The notes under the pieces were generated by a model. That model saw nothing but the letters and a program-made list of their open reading frames with translations, did no database searches and had not been told where the DNA came from. Positions 6,517 to 12,740 of a stretch of 19,128 nt of DNA are shown here, in pieces. Position numbers and translations under genes: made by a program. How positions within the stretch are numbered: position 1 is the stretch's first letter; each line of letters starts with the position of its first letter. This DNA comes from CAYNHF01 sp964397045 (GTDB taxonomy: Bacteria > Actinomycetota > Acidimicrobiia > Spongiisociales > UBA5794): positions 1 to 19,128 of the forward strand of contig CAYNHF010000029.1 of NCBI GenBank assembly GCA_964397045.1, read 5' to 3'.

Positions 6517-7214
6517 CGTCGCGACGCTTGCTGGATCTCGAGCAGTCGTCCAACACCGGCCGTGGCAGCGTCGACCATACCGTCGAGCTGCGAACGGGAG
6601 AAGGGGTGGCGCTCTGCGGTCCCCTGAATCTCGACCAGGTCCAAATCACCCGTCATCACCACGTTGCAGTCGACGTCCACCGACACGTCCTCTTCGTAGT
6701 CGAGGTCGAGCAGCACCCGGTCGCCGATGACTCCAACCGATACCGCGGCCACGCGGCCGGTCATCGGATTGGAGTCGAGCTTGCCCGCTGCCACACGCAA
6801 TTCGAACGCGTCTGCAAGCGCGATCCATGCCCCGGTGATGGAAGCAGTCCGGGTGCCGCCATCGGCCTGCAGAACGTCACAGTCGACGCGGGCCGTCAGC
6901 TCCGGCATGGCCGACAGATCGACTGCGGCCCGCAACGACCGCCCGATGAGCCGCTGGATCTCCTTTACCCTGCCCCCGCTGATCGAGCGCCGCGAGATCC
7001 TGTCGGTCCCCGAACCCGGCAGCATCGCGTACTCCGCGGTGACCCACCCCTCCTGCTTGCCGCGCAGCCAGGGCGGCACATCTTCGTCGAACGACACGGT
7101 GCACAGCACCCGGGTGCGGCCCATCGACATGAGCACCGAGCCCGGGGTCATCTCGGTGAACCCTCGCTGTACGTTGACCGGCCTCAGCTCGAGGTCGTCC
7201 CGGTCCTGTCGCAT
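6513..7214 (-). CDS. rph: Ribonuclease PH
   Basis: A 233-residue phosphorolytic 3'-5' exoribonuclease that trims tRNA 3' ends, using phosphate and releasing nucleoside diphosphates; it normally works as a hexamer. The family signature is clear: GWVTAEYAMLPGSGTDR (about 61-77), GGRVKEIQRLIGRSLRA, CDVLQADGGTRTASITGA and DLDYEEDVSVDVDCNVVMT with the catalytic acidic residues. Start ATG 7214 is preceded by a strong GAGGAGG four bases upstream; a longer reading to 7262 is rejected. It follows the MBL hydrolase gene by 14 bases and overlaps rdgB by four, so the three form one transcript. Length is typical. Confidence 0.95.
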   Translation of the reverse strand: MRQDRDDLELRPVNVQRGFTEMTPGSVLMSMGRTRVLCTVSFDEDVPPWLRGKQEGWVTAEYAMLPGSGTDRISRRSISGGRVKEIQRLIGRSLRAAVDLSAMPELTARVDCDVLQADGGTRTASITGAWIALADAFELRVAAGKLDSNPMTGRVAAVSVGVIGDRVLLDLDYEEDVSVDVDCNVVMTGDLDLVEIQGTAERHPFSRSQLDGMVDAATAGVGRLLEIQQASRR

Positions 7215-7228
7215 GCGCCCTCCTCGGG

Positions 7229-7981
7229 TCAGATCGTCGTCACGAGCCCCGGCGCCGCCCACTCCGGGTCATGCCCGAACGTTGACCTGCCCTCAGCAAG
7301 GCTCGTATCCGGGTCCAGGCTAGGCGGCAGGTGTGTCAGGATCAGCCGGCGTGCTCCGGCCGCAGCGGCCATCTCGCCCGCTTCGAAGGCCGTCAAATGA
7401 AACGGGAAGCTGTCGGTAGTCCGCTCACCACCCAGACCGGCTTCGCACAGCAGCACGTCACACTCTCGTGCGAGGCCGGGCGCGTCACCTCCGGGTCCGG
7501 TGTCCCCGGTATAGGTCAGCACGCGTTCCGCGGCCTCGATCCGAACTGCAACGGTGGGGACCGCATGGGTCGTGCGACCGAACATCACGCGCATCTCCCC
7601 AACCTGCTCGGCCGACCCGCTGCCGACAAGCCTGAAGTCGAGCACTCGCAGGAACGGGTGATCAGGATCCGCCGTACGCATGAAGCCGGTGAATACCTCA
7701 ACCGAGTCGGGAGGGACGAACACCGGAATGGAGACTTGCTGGGTGACATGTCGATACAGATACGAATAGAGCCCGAACAAGTCGGTGCAGTGGTCAGGGT
7801 GCACATGGCTCACCACGATGGCATCGAGCGTCTCCGGCGCGATGTGCTCGATGAGCGACATGAAGGTCCCCGGTCCGACGTCGACCAACAAAGACGTCTC
7901 ACCCTCCCGGACGAGGTAGCCCGACGAGGGGTTCCCCCGCGACGGATAGCTCCCGCTCGACCCCAATACCGTCAACTCCAT
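7229..7981 (-). CDS. MBL-fold metallo-hydrolase, Rv1339-like (RNase Z/cAMP phosphodiesterase-like)
   Basis: A 250-residue metallo-beta-lactamase-fold protein. The metal-binding motif is SHVHPDH (58-64; H59, H61, D63, H64), with a downstream His (RTTHAVPT), the bridging Asp in YTGDTGPG and a final His in THLPPS. The N-terminal LGSSGSYPSRGNPSSGYLV is typical of the group that includes mycobacterial Rv1339, reported as an atypical cAMP phosphodiesterase. Its position directly ahead of rph and rdgB is the same as in Mycobacterium, which strengthens the match. The start is ATG 7981; a GTG nine bases upstream is possible, and neither has a good Shine-Dalgarno. The substrate (cyclic nucleotide or other phosphodiester) is inferred from family and context. 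Confidence 0.85.
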   Translation of the reverse strand: MELTVLGSSGSYPSRGNPSSGYLVREGETSLLVDVGPGTFMSLIEHIAPETLDAIVVSHVHPDHCTDLFGLYSYLYRHVTQQVSIPVFVPPDSVEVFTGFMRTADPDHPFLRVLDFRLVGSGSAEQVGEMRVMFGRTTHAVPTVAVRIEAAERVLTYTGDTGPGGDAPGLARECDVLLCEAGLGGERTTDSFPFHLTAFEAGEMAAAAGARRLILTHLPPSLDPDTSLAEGRSTFGHDPEWAAPGLVTTI

Positions 7982-7991
7982 GCGAGCCACG

Positions 7992-8147
7992 TTACCGAGC
8001 CTTCTCCCCGCCCCACAGCCGGTGCGCGAATCCCTCCGACCCGCCGCGCCTCCAGTCGCCAGGGTTCAACCGCACCGGACGAAAGCGGACCGCCGAATCC
8101 GCGAGGGTCACAGAACGAAGCGACGCTTGCGCATCGTCGAGGGCCAA
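7992..8147 (-). CDS. Possible 51-residue ORF between the JAMM and MBL genes
   Basis: A weak candidate. Between the protease stop (8191) and the MBL start (7981), one frame stays open and could start at TTG 8147, running to TAA ten bases before the MBL ATG. The predicted peptide ends FAHRLWGGEKAR. Third-position GC is high and the composition is protein-like, but there is no ribosome-binding site, no recognised family and the frame also runs open into the 3' end of the protease gene. In mycobacteria this interval holds cysO, cysM, a rhomboid gene and murI, so it could also be decayed sequence or plain 5' leader. Confidence 0.22.
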   Translation of the reverse strand: MALDDAQASLRSVTLADSAVRFRPVRLNPGDWRRGGSEGFAHRLWGGEKAR

Positions 8148-8190
8148 CCGAAGTCGCAGGATGAACCCGCCCGTGGCCGTCGGGGTAACG

Positions 8191-8607
8191 CTACCGAGGC
8201 ACGATCGTCAGCTCGACGCCTTCGACAACGCCGCCACGAATCTCGTAGGCCCTCACCTCGCTCTGAGCAGAGCTCACGCGCCCGACGATGAAGTAGACCC
8301 AATTGGGATCGAGTGCACCGGCGACATCCGTTGCGGAAGGGGCAGGCGCGGAGTCGGGATGGGAGTGAAAACTACCCACGATCTCCCAACCCCTCCCGGA
8401 GGCGTGACGCCAGGCCGCAAAGTGCTCGGCAGGGTCGACGGTGAATCGATACGGTGAACCGTCGAGATTCGTCAGGCAGTAGACCATTGTCAGCTTCCCA
8501 CGGGCATCGGCAGCCACGAGGCCGCACGCTTCGTCTGGCAGGCAGAACACGGCATGAGCCTGCATCGCGTCGAGTTGCTCCTGGTGGAGCATCACTCGCA
8601 AGGTCAC
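8191..8607 (-). CDS. JAMM/MPN+ metalloprotease (Mec-like, M67 family)
   Basis: A 138-residue zinc protease of the JAMM family. The catalytic set is complete: Glu in DEACGLV (about residue 26) and HSHPDSAPAPSATD (about 81-94), which gives HxHP...SxxD. Bacterial members close to this one include mycobacterial Mec, which removes a C-terminal residue or cysteine from the sulfur carrier CysO during cysteine synthesis; others deconjugate ubiquitin-like proteins. The start GTG 8607 overlaps the upstream stop as GTGA; an internal ATG five codons later is possible. No CysO/ThiS-like gene with a Gly-Gly end and no cysM are seen in the window, so the substrate is not fixed by context. The downstream MBL-rph-rdgB set matches the order beyond mec in Mycobacterium. 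Confidence 0.88.
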   Translation of the reverse strand: MTLRVMLHQEQLDAMQAHAVFCLPDEACGLVAADARGKLTMVYCLTNLDGSPYRFTVDPAEHFAAWRHASGRGWEIVGSFHSHPDSAPAPSATDVAGALDPNWVYFIVGRVSSAQSEVRAYEIRGGVVEGVELTIVPR

Positions 8608-8822
8608 TCCGCCGTCCCGAGGAGCTGGCGGGCGTCTTCGAGGTCGGCCGCACGCACTACGACCCTGACGCCGTAGTGGGCGAAGAACCCTGGGTTGAGG
8701 CCACCTTCATCGTCGGTGACAACCACTGCCTCGATCCCCGCAGCGTCCAGCAACGCACGGGCTACTTCGGCTTCGTGGCGCAAACCGTAGACCGCGACGG
8801 TCTCCAGGACGGGATCTTCCAT
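8604..8822 (-). CDS. DUF2007-type small signal-transducing-like protein
   Basis: A 72-residue protein matching the DUF2007 pattern. An opening strand (LETVAVYGLRHEAEVARAL, about residues 6-24) is followed by a helix and second strand (DAAGIEAVVVTDDEGG). Then come NPGFFAHYGVRVVV and a C-terminal helix with EDARQLL. Members resemble the ferredoxin-like fold of PII-type regulators and have no assigned activity. Start ATG 8822 leaves a short, weak GGGG upstream; a longer reading to 8906 would be Pro-rich and lies in the divergent promoter region. It overlaps the JAMM gene by four bases, so the two are co-translated, and it diverges from the cyclic-nucleotide-binding gene across about 100 bases. 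Confidence 0.75.
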   Translation of the reverse strand: MEDPVLETVAVYGLRHEAEVARALLDAAGIEAVVVTDDEGGLNPGFFAHYGVRVVVRAADLEDARQLLGTAE

Positions 8823-8852
8823 GCGCCCCAGGGTACCGATCGTCGGGCTCCA

Positions 8853-8867
8853 CCCGTGTCGCACGGG
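8853..8867. promoter_or_regulatory. Palindrome in the divergent promoter region
   Basis: A perfect inverted repeat, CCCGTG-TCG-CACGGG, sits in the 101-base gap between the divergent DUF2007-like and cyclic-nucleotide-binding genes. It could be an operator for one or both. Its GTG-N3-CAC spacing does not fit the CRP consensus (GTG-N8-CAC), so the regulator is unknown. Confidence 0.35.
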
Positions 8868-8923
8868 GGCCGGCGGCGGGGTGGGCGAGTAGGGTTGACC
8901 CGGCATTCGATCGAGGGAGCACG

Positions 8924-9346
8924 ATGAGCAGCAGTGCCGACTTTCTCAAACAGACCCCGCTGTTTTCGGGTCTCACCGACGACGAGATCGCGACCGTCCT
9001 CGCCACTGCCAAGCGAAGAACCTACGACAAGGGCACCGAGATCATCCACGAGGGCCATGTGGGGGGCGCCGGCTTCTATCTGGTTCTCTCCGGCGTCGTC
9101 GACGTTTCGGCGCATGGCACCTACCTCGCCACCCACTCTGCAGGCGGTTACTTCGGGGAGATGGCACTCCTCCTCGACGACACGCCTCGCACGGCCAGCT
9201 GTGTGGCCGCGGAAGACACCGTGTGCCTGGTGATCACCAAGTGGGATCTGCGAAGCCTCGTCGAAACACACCCCGAGGTCTCGATGAAGATCATGGCAGA
9301 ACTCGCCAGACGCTTGCGCGATACGAACCAGGTGGTCGGCGACTGA
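8924..9346 (+). CDS. Stand-alone cyclic-nucleotide-binding domain protein
   Basis: A 140-residue protein that is almost entirely one cNMP-binding domain. It begins with a helix (FLKQTPLFSGLTDDEIATVL) and has the beta-roll with FYLVLSGVVDV (51-61). The phosphate-binding cassette GGYFGEMALLLDDTPRTAS (74-92) carries the key Glu79 and Arg89 that contact the sugar and phosphate of cAMP or cGMP. A C-terminal helix (PEVSMKIMAELARRLRDTN) completes the domain. There is no DNA-binding, channel or kinase domain, so it must act through a partner. Start ATG 8924 has GAGGGAG five bases upstream. It is followed 28 bases later by an MBL-fold hydrolase gene on the same strand, which is the obvious partner. 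Ligand choice between cAMP and cGMP is not settled by sequence here. Confidence 0.88.
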   Translation: MSSSADFLKQTPLFSGLTDDEIATVLATAKRRTYDKGTEIIHEGHVGGAGFYLVLSGVVDVSAHGTYLATHSAGGYFGEMALLLDDTPRTASCVAAEDTVCLVITKWDLRSLVETHPEVSMKIMAELARRLRDTNQVVGD

Positions 9347-9374
9347 CCTTCCGCCGCCTCCCCTTCCTGCCCCC

Positions 9375-10199
9375 GTGTCTCCGCCGGTGACTGATCTCGA
9401 GCTGATCGTCCGGGGCGTCCGCGGTTCGATGTCCGTGAGCGGAGAGCGATACCTGCGGTACGGCGGGAACACGACGTGCTTCCAGCTTCCATTGGCGGAC
9501 CGCCAGGTGATCTTCGACTGCGGCACCGGCTTGAGGACGGTGCAACACGAGATTGGCTCTACTGCTGCTCAGTACGTCGTCTTTCTGACGCACTACCACT
9601 GGGATCACCTCCAGGGGATTCCGGTGTTTGCTCCGTATTACCTACCCGGCAACAGCTTCACCTTCTACGGACCGCCATCGGCCACCGGAACCGTCGCCGA
9701 GGTAATCGATGCCGTGATCCGGCCACCCTGGTTCCCAGTCGCCTTCTCCGACTCGATTGCCGACGTGAGCTGCCACGATGTCCCCACCGAGGTGAGCATC
9801 GACAACGTCCGGGTTCGCTCCATCGAGCTCCAGCATCCCGACCCGGTGGTCGGCTACCGCATCGAAGGGCCCAATCGCACGGTGGTGCTCGCCACCGACC
9901 ACGAGGCAGGCAACCACGAGGTCGACACCCGCCTCATCGAATTGGCGAAGGGCGCAGACGTCCTGATTCACGACTCGCAATACACCCCGGACGACTACGT
10001 CAATGAGAGGATGGGGTGGGGCCACTCAACATGGGAGCATGCCGTGAAGGCGGCGCAGGCTGCCGGGGTCGGTGAACTGCTCCTCACCAGCCACGACCCG
10101 GACCACGACGACGACGCGATCGATGTCATCGAGGCGAACGCCCGAACGCAGTTCCCCCACACCACCGCCGTATTCGAAGGGATGCGCATCCCGCTGTAG
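9375..10199 (+). CDS. MBL-fold metallo-hydrolase paired with the cNMP-binding protein
   Basis: A 274-residue metallo-beta-lactamase-fold protein. The metal site is THYHWDH (72-78; H73, H75, D77, H78), followed by HLQGIPVFAPYY, a later ATDHEAGN, an IHDSQYTPDDY segment and GWGHSTWEHA, with a last His in SHDPDHDDD. The opening VRGVRGSMSVSGERYLRYGGNTTC is typical of a group often found beside signalling domains. It is distinct from the Rv1339-like protein at 7229-7981. Start GTG 9375 is used; GTG 9387 is equally possible, with no clear ribosome-binding site for either. It lies in one operon with the cyclic-nucleotide-binding gene and ends 11 bases from the convergent arginine deiminase gene. A phosphodiesterase activity is plausible but unproven. 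Confidence 0.82.
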   Translation: MSPPVTDLELIVRGVRGSMSVSGERYLRYGGNTTCFQLPLADRQVIFDCGTGLRTVQHEIGSTAAQYVVFLTHYHWDHLQGIPVFAPYYLPGNSFTFYGPPSATGTVAEVIDAVIRPPWFPVAFSDSIADVSCHDVPTEVSIDNVRVRSIELQHPDPVVGYRIEGPNRTVVLATDHEAGNHEVDTRLIELAKGADVLIHDSQYTPDDYVNERMGWGHSTWEHAVKAAQAAGVGELLLTSHDPDHDDDAIDVIEANARTQFPHTTAVFEGMRIPL

Positions 10200-10210
10200 G
10201 GACGGCGACG

Positions 10211-11431
10211 TCACCCCAACGCAGCGCGCCGAATCGGCTGCGTCATGCACCTGCTGCCGCCGCGGCCACGGCAGAGTTCCGACGCCTCGATTTCGAGGAC
10301 CTCCACGCCGGATGACCGAAGACGGCGATTGGTTTCCACGTTGCGAGCGTACGCGACCACGACGCCTGGCTCGAGCGCCAGTGTGTTGTTGCCGTCATCC
10401 CACTGCTCGCGCAGCCGGCCGATAGCATCTCCCCCCGTTGGAATGAACCGGATGGATTCGCTGCCCAACGCCCGACGTAGGGCAGCCTCCAGGTTGGCGG
10501 CGGACTCCACCTCGATTTGGCGGTCCACGCCCGGTTTCAAGATGTGAACATCAACCGAATCGAGAATGCCGGGAAAGACGTTGAAGGTGTCGATGTCCAC
10601 CATCGTGAACACGGTATCGAGATGCATAACCGATCGGTGGTGACGCAGGTGGATCACGATGATTCGCTCGATCGCACCCGCTGCAAACAGCCGACGTGCC
10701 AGGATCTCGACTGCTGCCGGTGCGGTACGTTCGCCGAGACCGACGACCATCGTCGTTGGCGACAGCACCAGAACGTCGCCTCCCTCGATGCTGGCGGGAT
10801 ACTCATCTTCGCCCTCGATCCCGTACCAGACAGGAAACGACGCGGCTGCAAACTGCGGATGATTCCGGTAGATCGCTCGCATGTAACGCGATTCTCGAGC
10901 CCGGGCCGGCGTCGCGAGGACGCTGAGCGAAAGCCCCTCGTTGACCCATGCAGCGTTGTCTCGCATGAACAGAAGGTTCGGCAGCGGTCTGAGCACGTAG
11001 TGAAAGCGATCTGCAACCACGTCCGCAAAGAGGTGATCGATCCCCCAGTCCGCTAGTTCCGATTCGAGGAGCCCCCCCAACAGCACGTCGACCACGGTGT
11101 TCGTCGGGGCGTCTGCAAGTGCTTCTGCCATCGCGCTCGACACCCAGGGTCCACACTGTGCCGGGCTGAGCACGTCTGCGACGACGCCTGCGCGCACCTC
11201 CGGAATGTCGAGCACCTCAGACAGCATGTCTTCGAAGTAGAGCACCTCGATCCCGCGGCCTCGCATCAACGCTACGAAGCTGTCGTGCTCTTCCTGAGCT
11301 CGCTCGAGCCAGAGGAGATCGTCGAAAAGGAGCGCCTCCTTGTTGTCGGGAGTGATCCGGCCAATCTCGATCCCAGGTCGATGTACCAGCACGCTCTCCA
11401 GCCTGCCAATCTCGCTGGAGACGCCACTCAT
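10211..11431 (-). CDS. arcA: Arginine deiminase
   Basis: A 406-residue guanidino-group hydrolase that converts arginine to citrulline and ammonia. Catalytic elements are all visible: the C-terminal nucleophile Cys395 in GGSRCMTQP, His270 and Asp272 in MHLDTVFT, the EGGD motif at 216-219, FMRDN (155-159) in place of the common FTRDP, and GNNTLA at 347-352. Length is normal for the family. The start is ATG 11431; the ribosome-binding site is weak. No arcB, arcC or arcD is nearby, so it is not part of a complete arginine fermentation operon; it could serve acid resistance or nitrogen recycling. It follows the double-GNAT gene by 36 bases on the same strand and is probably co-transcribed with it. 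Confidence 0.92.
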   Translation of the reverse strand: MSGVSSEIGRLESVLVHRPGIEIGRITPDNKEALLFDDLLWLERAQEEHDSFVALMRGRGIEVLYFEDMLSEVLDIPEVRAGVVADVLSPAQCGPWVSSAMAEALADAPTNTVVDVLLGGLLESELADWGIDHLFADVVADRFHYVLRPLPNLLFMRDNAAWVNEGLSLSVLATPARARESRYMRAIYRNHPQFAAASFPVWYGIEGEDEYPASIEGGDVLVLSPTTMVVGLGERTAPAAVEILARRLFAAGAIERIIVIHLRHHRSVMHLDTVFTMVDIDTFNVFPGILDSVDVHILKPGVDRQIEVESAANLEAALRRALGSESIRFIPTGGDAIGRLREQWDDGNNTLALEPGVVVAYARNVETNRRLRSSGVEVLEIEASELCRGRGGSRCMTQPIRRAALG

Positions 11432-11467
11432 TTACACAGATTCCACGGAATTCTCATGGGGAGGAGG

Positions 11468-12424
11468 CTACCGGGTCATCGGACGGTGATACTCATCGAT
11501 GGAATGAGAGCGCTCGAAACCGAGTAAGTCGTTGACTGCGAGCATCCCCTGGTTGAGACTCGAATTCCACGTTCGCACCCGGCTTGCCCCGACCTCCCGG
11601 GCCCATCTGAGGCTCCGGACCTTCAAGGCCGTGGCAACTCCCTTGCGCCGGTATTCGGGGAGCACGCCGGTGAGATCCTGGTCGTAGCGCCCCGCTTCCT
11701 GGGACCGCCGGATCTCCGTGAGACCGATCCAACGAGCATCGACCCTGGCGATGAAGAACGCCTCGAGGAGCACCATCTCACCCTCGATCGCTTCGGCGAC
11801 GAAGACCTCCCGCGATGGAGGTGCGGTCGGCACCAAGGCCGGAACATCTGCTTCCACCGCGGCGTACAGATCCGCGGTCCGGTCTACCCAGTCGGGAACT
11901 GTGCGACGCAGGTCGGCCAGCGTGTCGATCGTGATGCCAGAGCGTTGCACCGCGGCAACGACCTCCCCGAACTGATCCAGGTCGGCTGCCGCCGGTTCGA
12001 TGCGCGATTCGAAGTCCTGCCCCACCATGCCGTACCCCGCCGCAGCAGCGAACTCCCGGCTCCGCTTCTCCCGACTGTCGACGAACCCAACCAGGAGGTG
12101 GACGGCTTCAGTTGCCGCCTTCGCCAGCATGACGTCATGCAGCGCCCTGCCGACACCGCGCCCTCGCTGAGAGGGCACAACCCGGACACCCACGCCCTGA
12201 ATCCCGGGATCGATGCACCAGGTGAAGTGTCCCAGCACAGACGACCCGATCGGTTCGCCGCGGTCCTCTGCGAGCCAGCGAGTTTGCCTCCCCTCACCGG
12301 CCATCACAGCACGATCTCGTTCCCGGAGTGTTCCGGCAGATTCCGGGTAGTCGGGCGAGGCTGCCGTTGCTACTGCTGCGGCCGCGGCGTAGTCCCCGTC
12401 GCTGGAAACGGTACGGATGATCAC
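11468..12424 (-). CDS. Tandem double-GNAT acetyltransferase
   Basis: A 318-residue protein with two GNAT folds. In the first (about 1-145), motif A is VVPSQRGRGVGRAL (82-95). In the second (about 165-318), it is VLPEYRRKGVATALK (254-268), followed by the conserved NQGMLAVNDLLGFE near 291-304. Both acetyl-CoA loops keep the Q/RxxGxG/A pattern, so both sites could be active, though in many double-GNATs only one is. The layout resembles actinobacterial double-domain enzymes such as mycothiol synthase (MshD), but I see nothing that proves that role. Start GTG 12424 lacks a clear Shine-Dalgarno. The unusual leader region 12425-12740 lies directly upstream, and arcA lies directly downstream. Confidence 0.82.
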   Translation of the reverse strand: MIIRTVSSDGDYAAAAAVATAASPDYPESAGTLRERDRAVMAGEGRQTRWLAEDRGEPIGSSVLGHFTWCIDPGIQGVGVRVVPSQRGRGVGRALHDVMLAKAATEAVHLLVGFVDSREKRSREFAAAAGYGMVGQDFESRIEPAAADLDQFGEVVAAVQRSGITIDTLADLRRTVPDWVDRTADLYAAVEADVPALVPTAPPSREVFVAEAIEGEMVLLEAFFIARVDARWIGLTEIRRSQEAGRYDQDLTGVLPEYRRKGVATALKVRSLRWAREVGASRVRTWNSSLNQGMLAVNDLLGFERSHSIDEYHRPMTR

Positions 12425-12547
12425 GGCGAAACGCTAGCGCCCCCAGGTACCGCAGACGCGTAAGGACCCGGAGATACTTCAGGAGGCTGTTGCCGCCTGT
12501 CACGAGAGGACCGGCTCATGAATCTCCGGGTCCCGGTGGTCCGAGTT

Positions 12548-12588
12548 GGAGTCGCCACCTGCTCACTTTGGTGAGGAGCAGCCACTCC
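12548..12588 (-). other. Hairpin downstream of the mini-ORF
   Basis: The minus strand can fold with an outer GGAGT/ACTCC pair (12588-12584 with 12552-12548) and an inner CTGCTC/GAGCAG stem (12581-12576 with 12564-12559). An alternative inner CTCAC-CAAA-GTGAG hairpin uses overlapping bases, so the two inner folds compete, as in switch-like leaders. There is no following T run. Confidence 0.4.
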
Positions 12589-12612
12589 TTTCTGGAATAG
12601 GTAATGGCCAGC

Positions 12613-12657
12613 TCAGCGCTCGGCCACCTCCGGGGTCCTACAAGAACTTTCACTCAT
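12613..12657 (-). CDS. Candidate 14-residue leader peptide
   Basis: Directly after the 16-base Shine-Dalgarno, ATG 12657 opens a frame encoding MSESSCRTPEVAER and stops at UGA. An internal GGAGGT lies eight bases before the last sense codon (CGC). Skipping one base at the UGA would continue for about 32 more codons as ELAITYSRKEWLLLTKV and beyond, so a frameshift, natural or artefactual, is possible. Alternatively the peptide is a regulatory leader whose translation governs the downstream hairpins. No family is recognised. The strong ribosome-binding site is the main support. Confidence 0.4.
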   Translation of the reverse strand: MSESSCRTPEVAER

Positions 12658-12661
12658 GCAG

Positions 12662-12677
12662 GGATCACCTCCTTTCT
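12662..12677 (-). promoter_or_regulatory. Exceptionally long Shine-Dalgarno sequence
   Basis: The minus strand reads AGAAAGGAGGTGATCC, a perfect 16-base complement to the 3' terminus of typical bacterial 16S rRNA (GGAUCACCUCCUUUCU). The core AGGAGG ends 10 bases before ATG 12657. Other genes in this window have at most 6-7 matching bases. Flanking sequence does not match 16S rRNA, so it is not a piece of an rRNA gene. Confidence 0.75.
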
Positions 12678-12740
12678 CCGTGCGGAGATTGTGCCACAGG
12701 TCGCGACGCTCGGCGAGCGAATTGTCGGAACAGTGCAGGA

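Larger units (their letters stand above)
12425..12740 (-). other. 316-base leader-like region with strong SD, mini-ORF and hairpins
   Basis: This gap between the sulfotransferase stop and the double-GNAT start holds no ordinary gene. Read on the minus strand from 12740, it contains a palindrome (CGCTCG-G-CGAGCG, 12707-12719), a small CTCCG/CGGAG hairpin and a 16-base perfect complement of the 16S rRNA tail. Then come a 14-codon ORF, a second AGAAAGGAG (12593-12585), a larger hairpin (12588-12548) and a GGACC/GGTCC hairpin. A second frame is open from GTG 12653 to TGA 12516 (45 codons) and would join the mini-ORF by a +1 shift at its UGA. A transcribed leader controlling the downstream genes is the simplest idea. 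Confidence 0.5.

Noticed and set aside
8108..8302. 64-codon minus-strand ORF across the JAMM 3' end
   Set aside because: It is an Arg-rich shadow frame inside the JAMM gene with no start signal of its own.
12425..12657. Selenoprotein reading through the UGA of the mini-ORF
   Set aside because: Frame 0 is open after UGA to about 12425, but the downstream sequence is Pro/Arg/Ser-rich and not protein-like. No good bacterial SECIS hairpin directly follows the UGA.
12662..12677. Fragment of a 16S rRNA gene 3' end
   Set aside because: Only 16 bases match; the flanks (CATGCA before, CCGTGC after on the plus strand) do not match 16S or spacer sequence, and an ATG follows at ribosome-binding distance on the minus strand.
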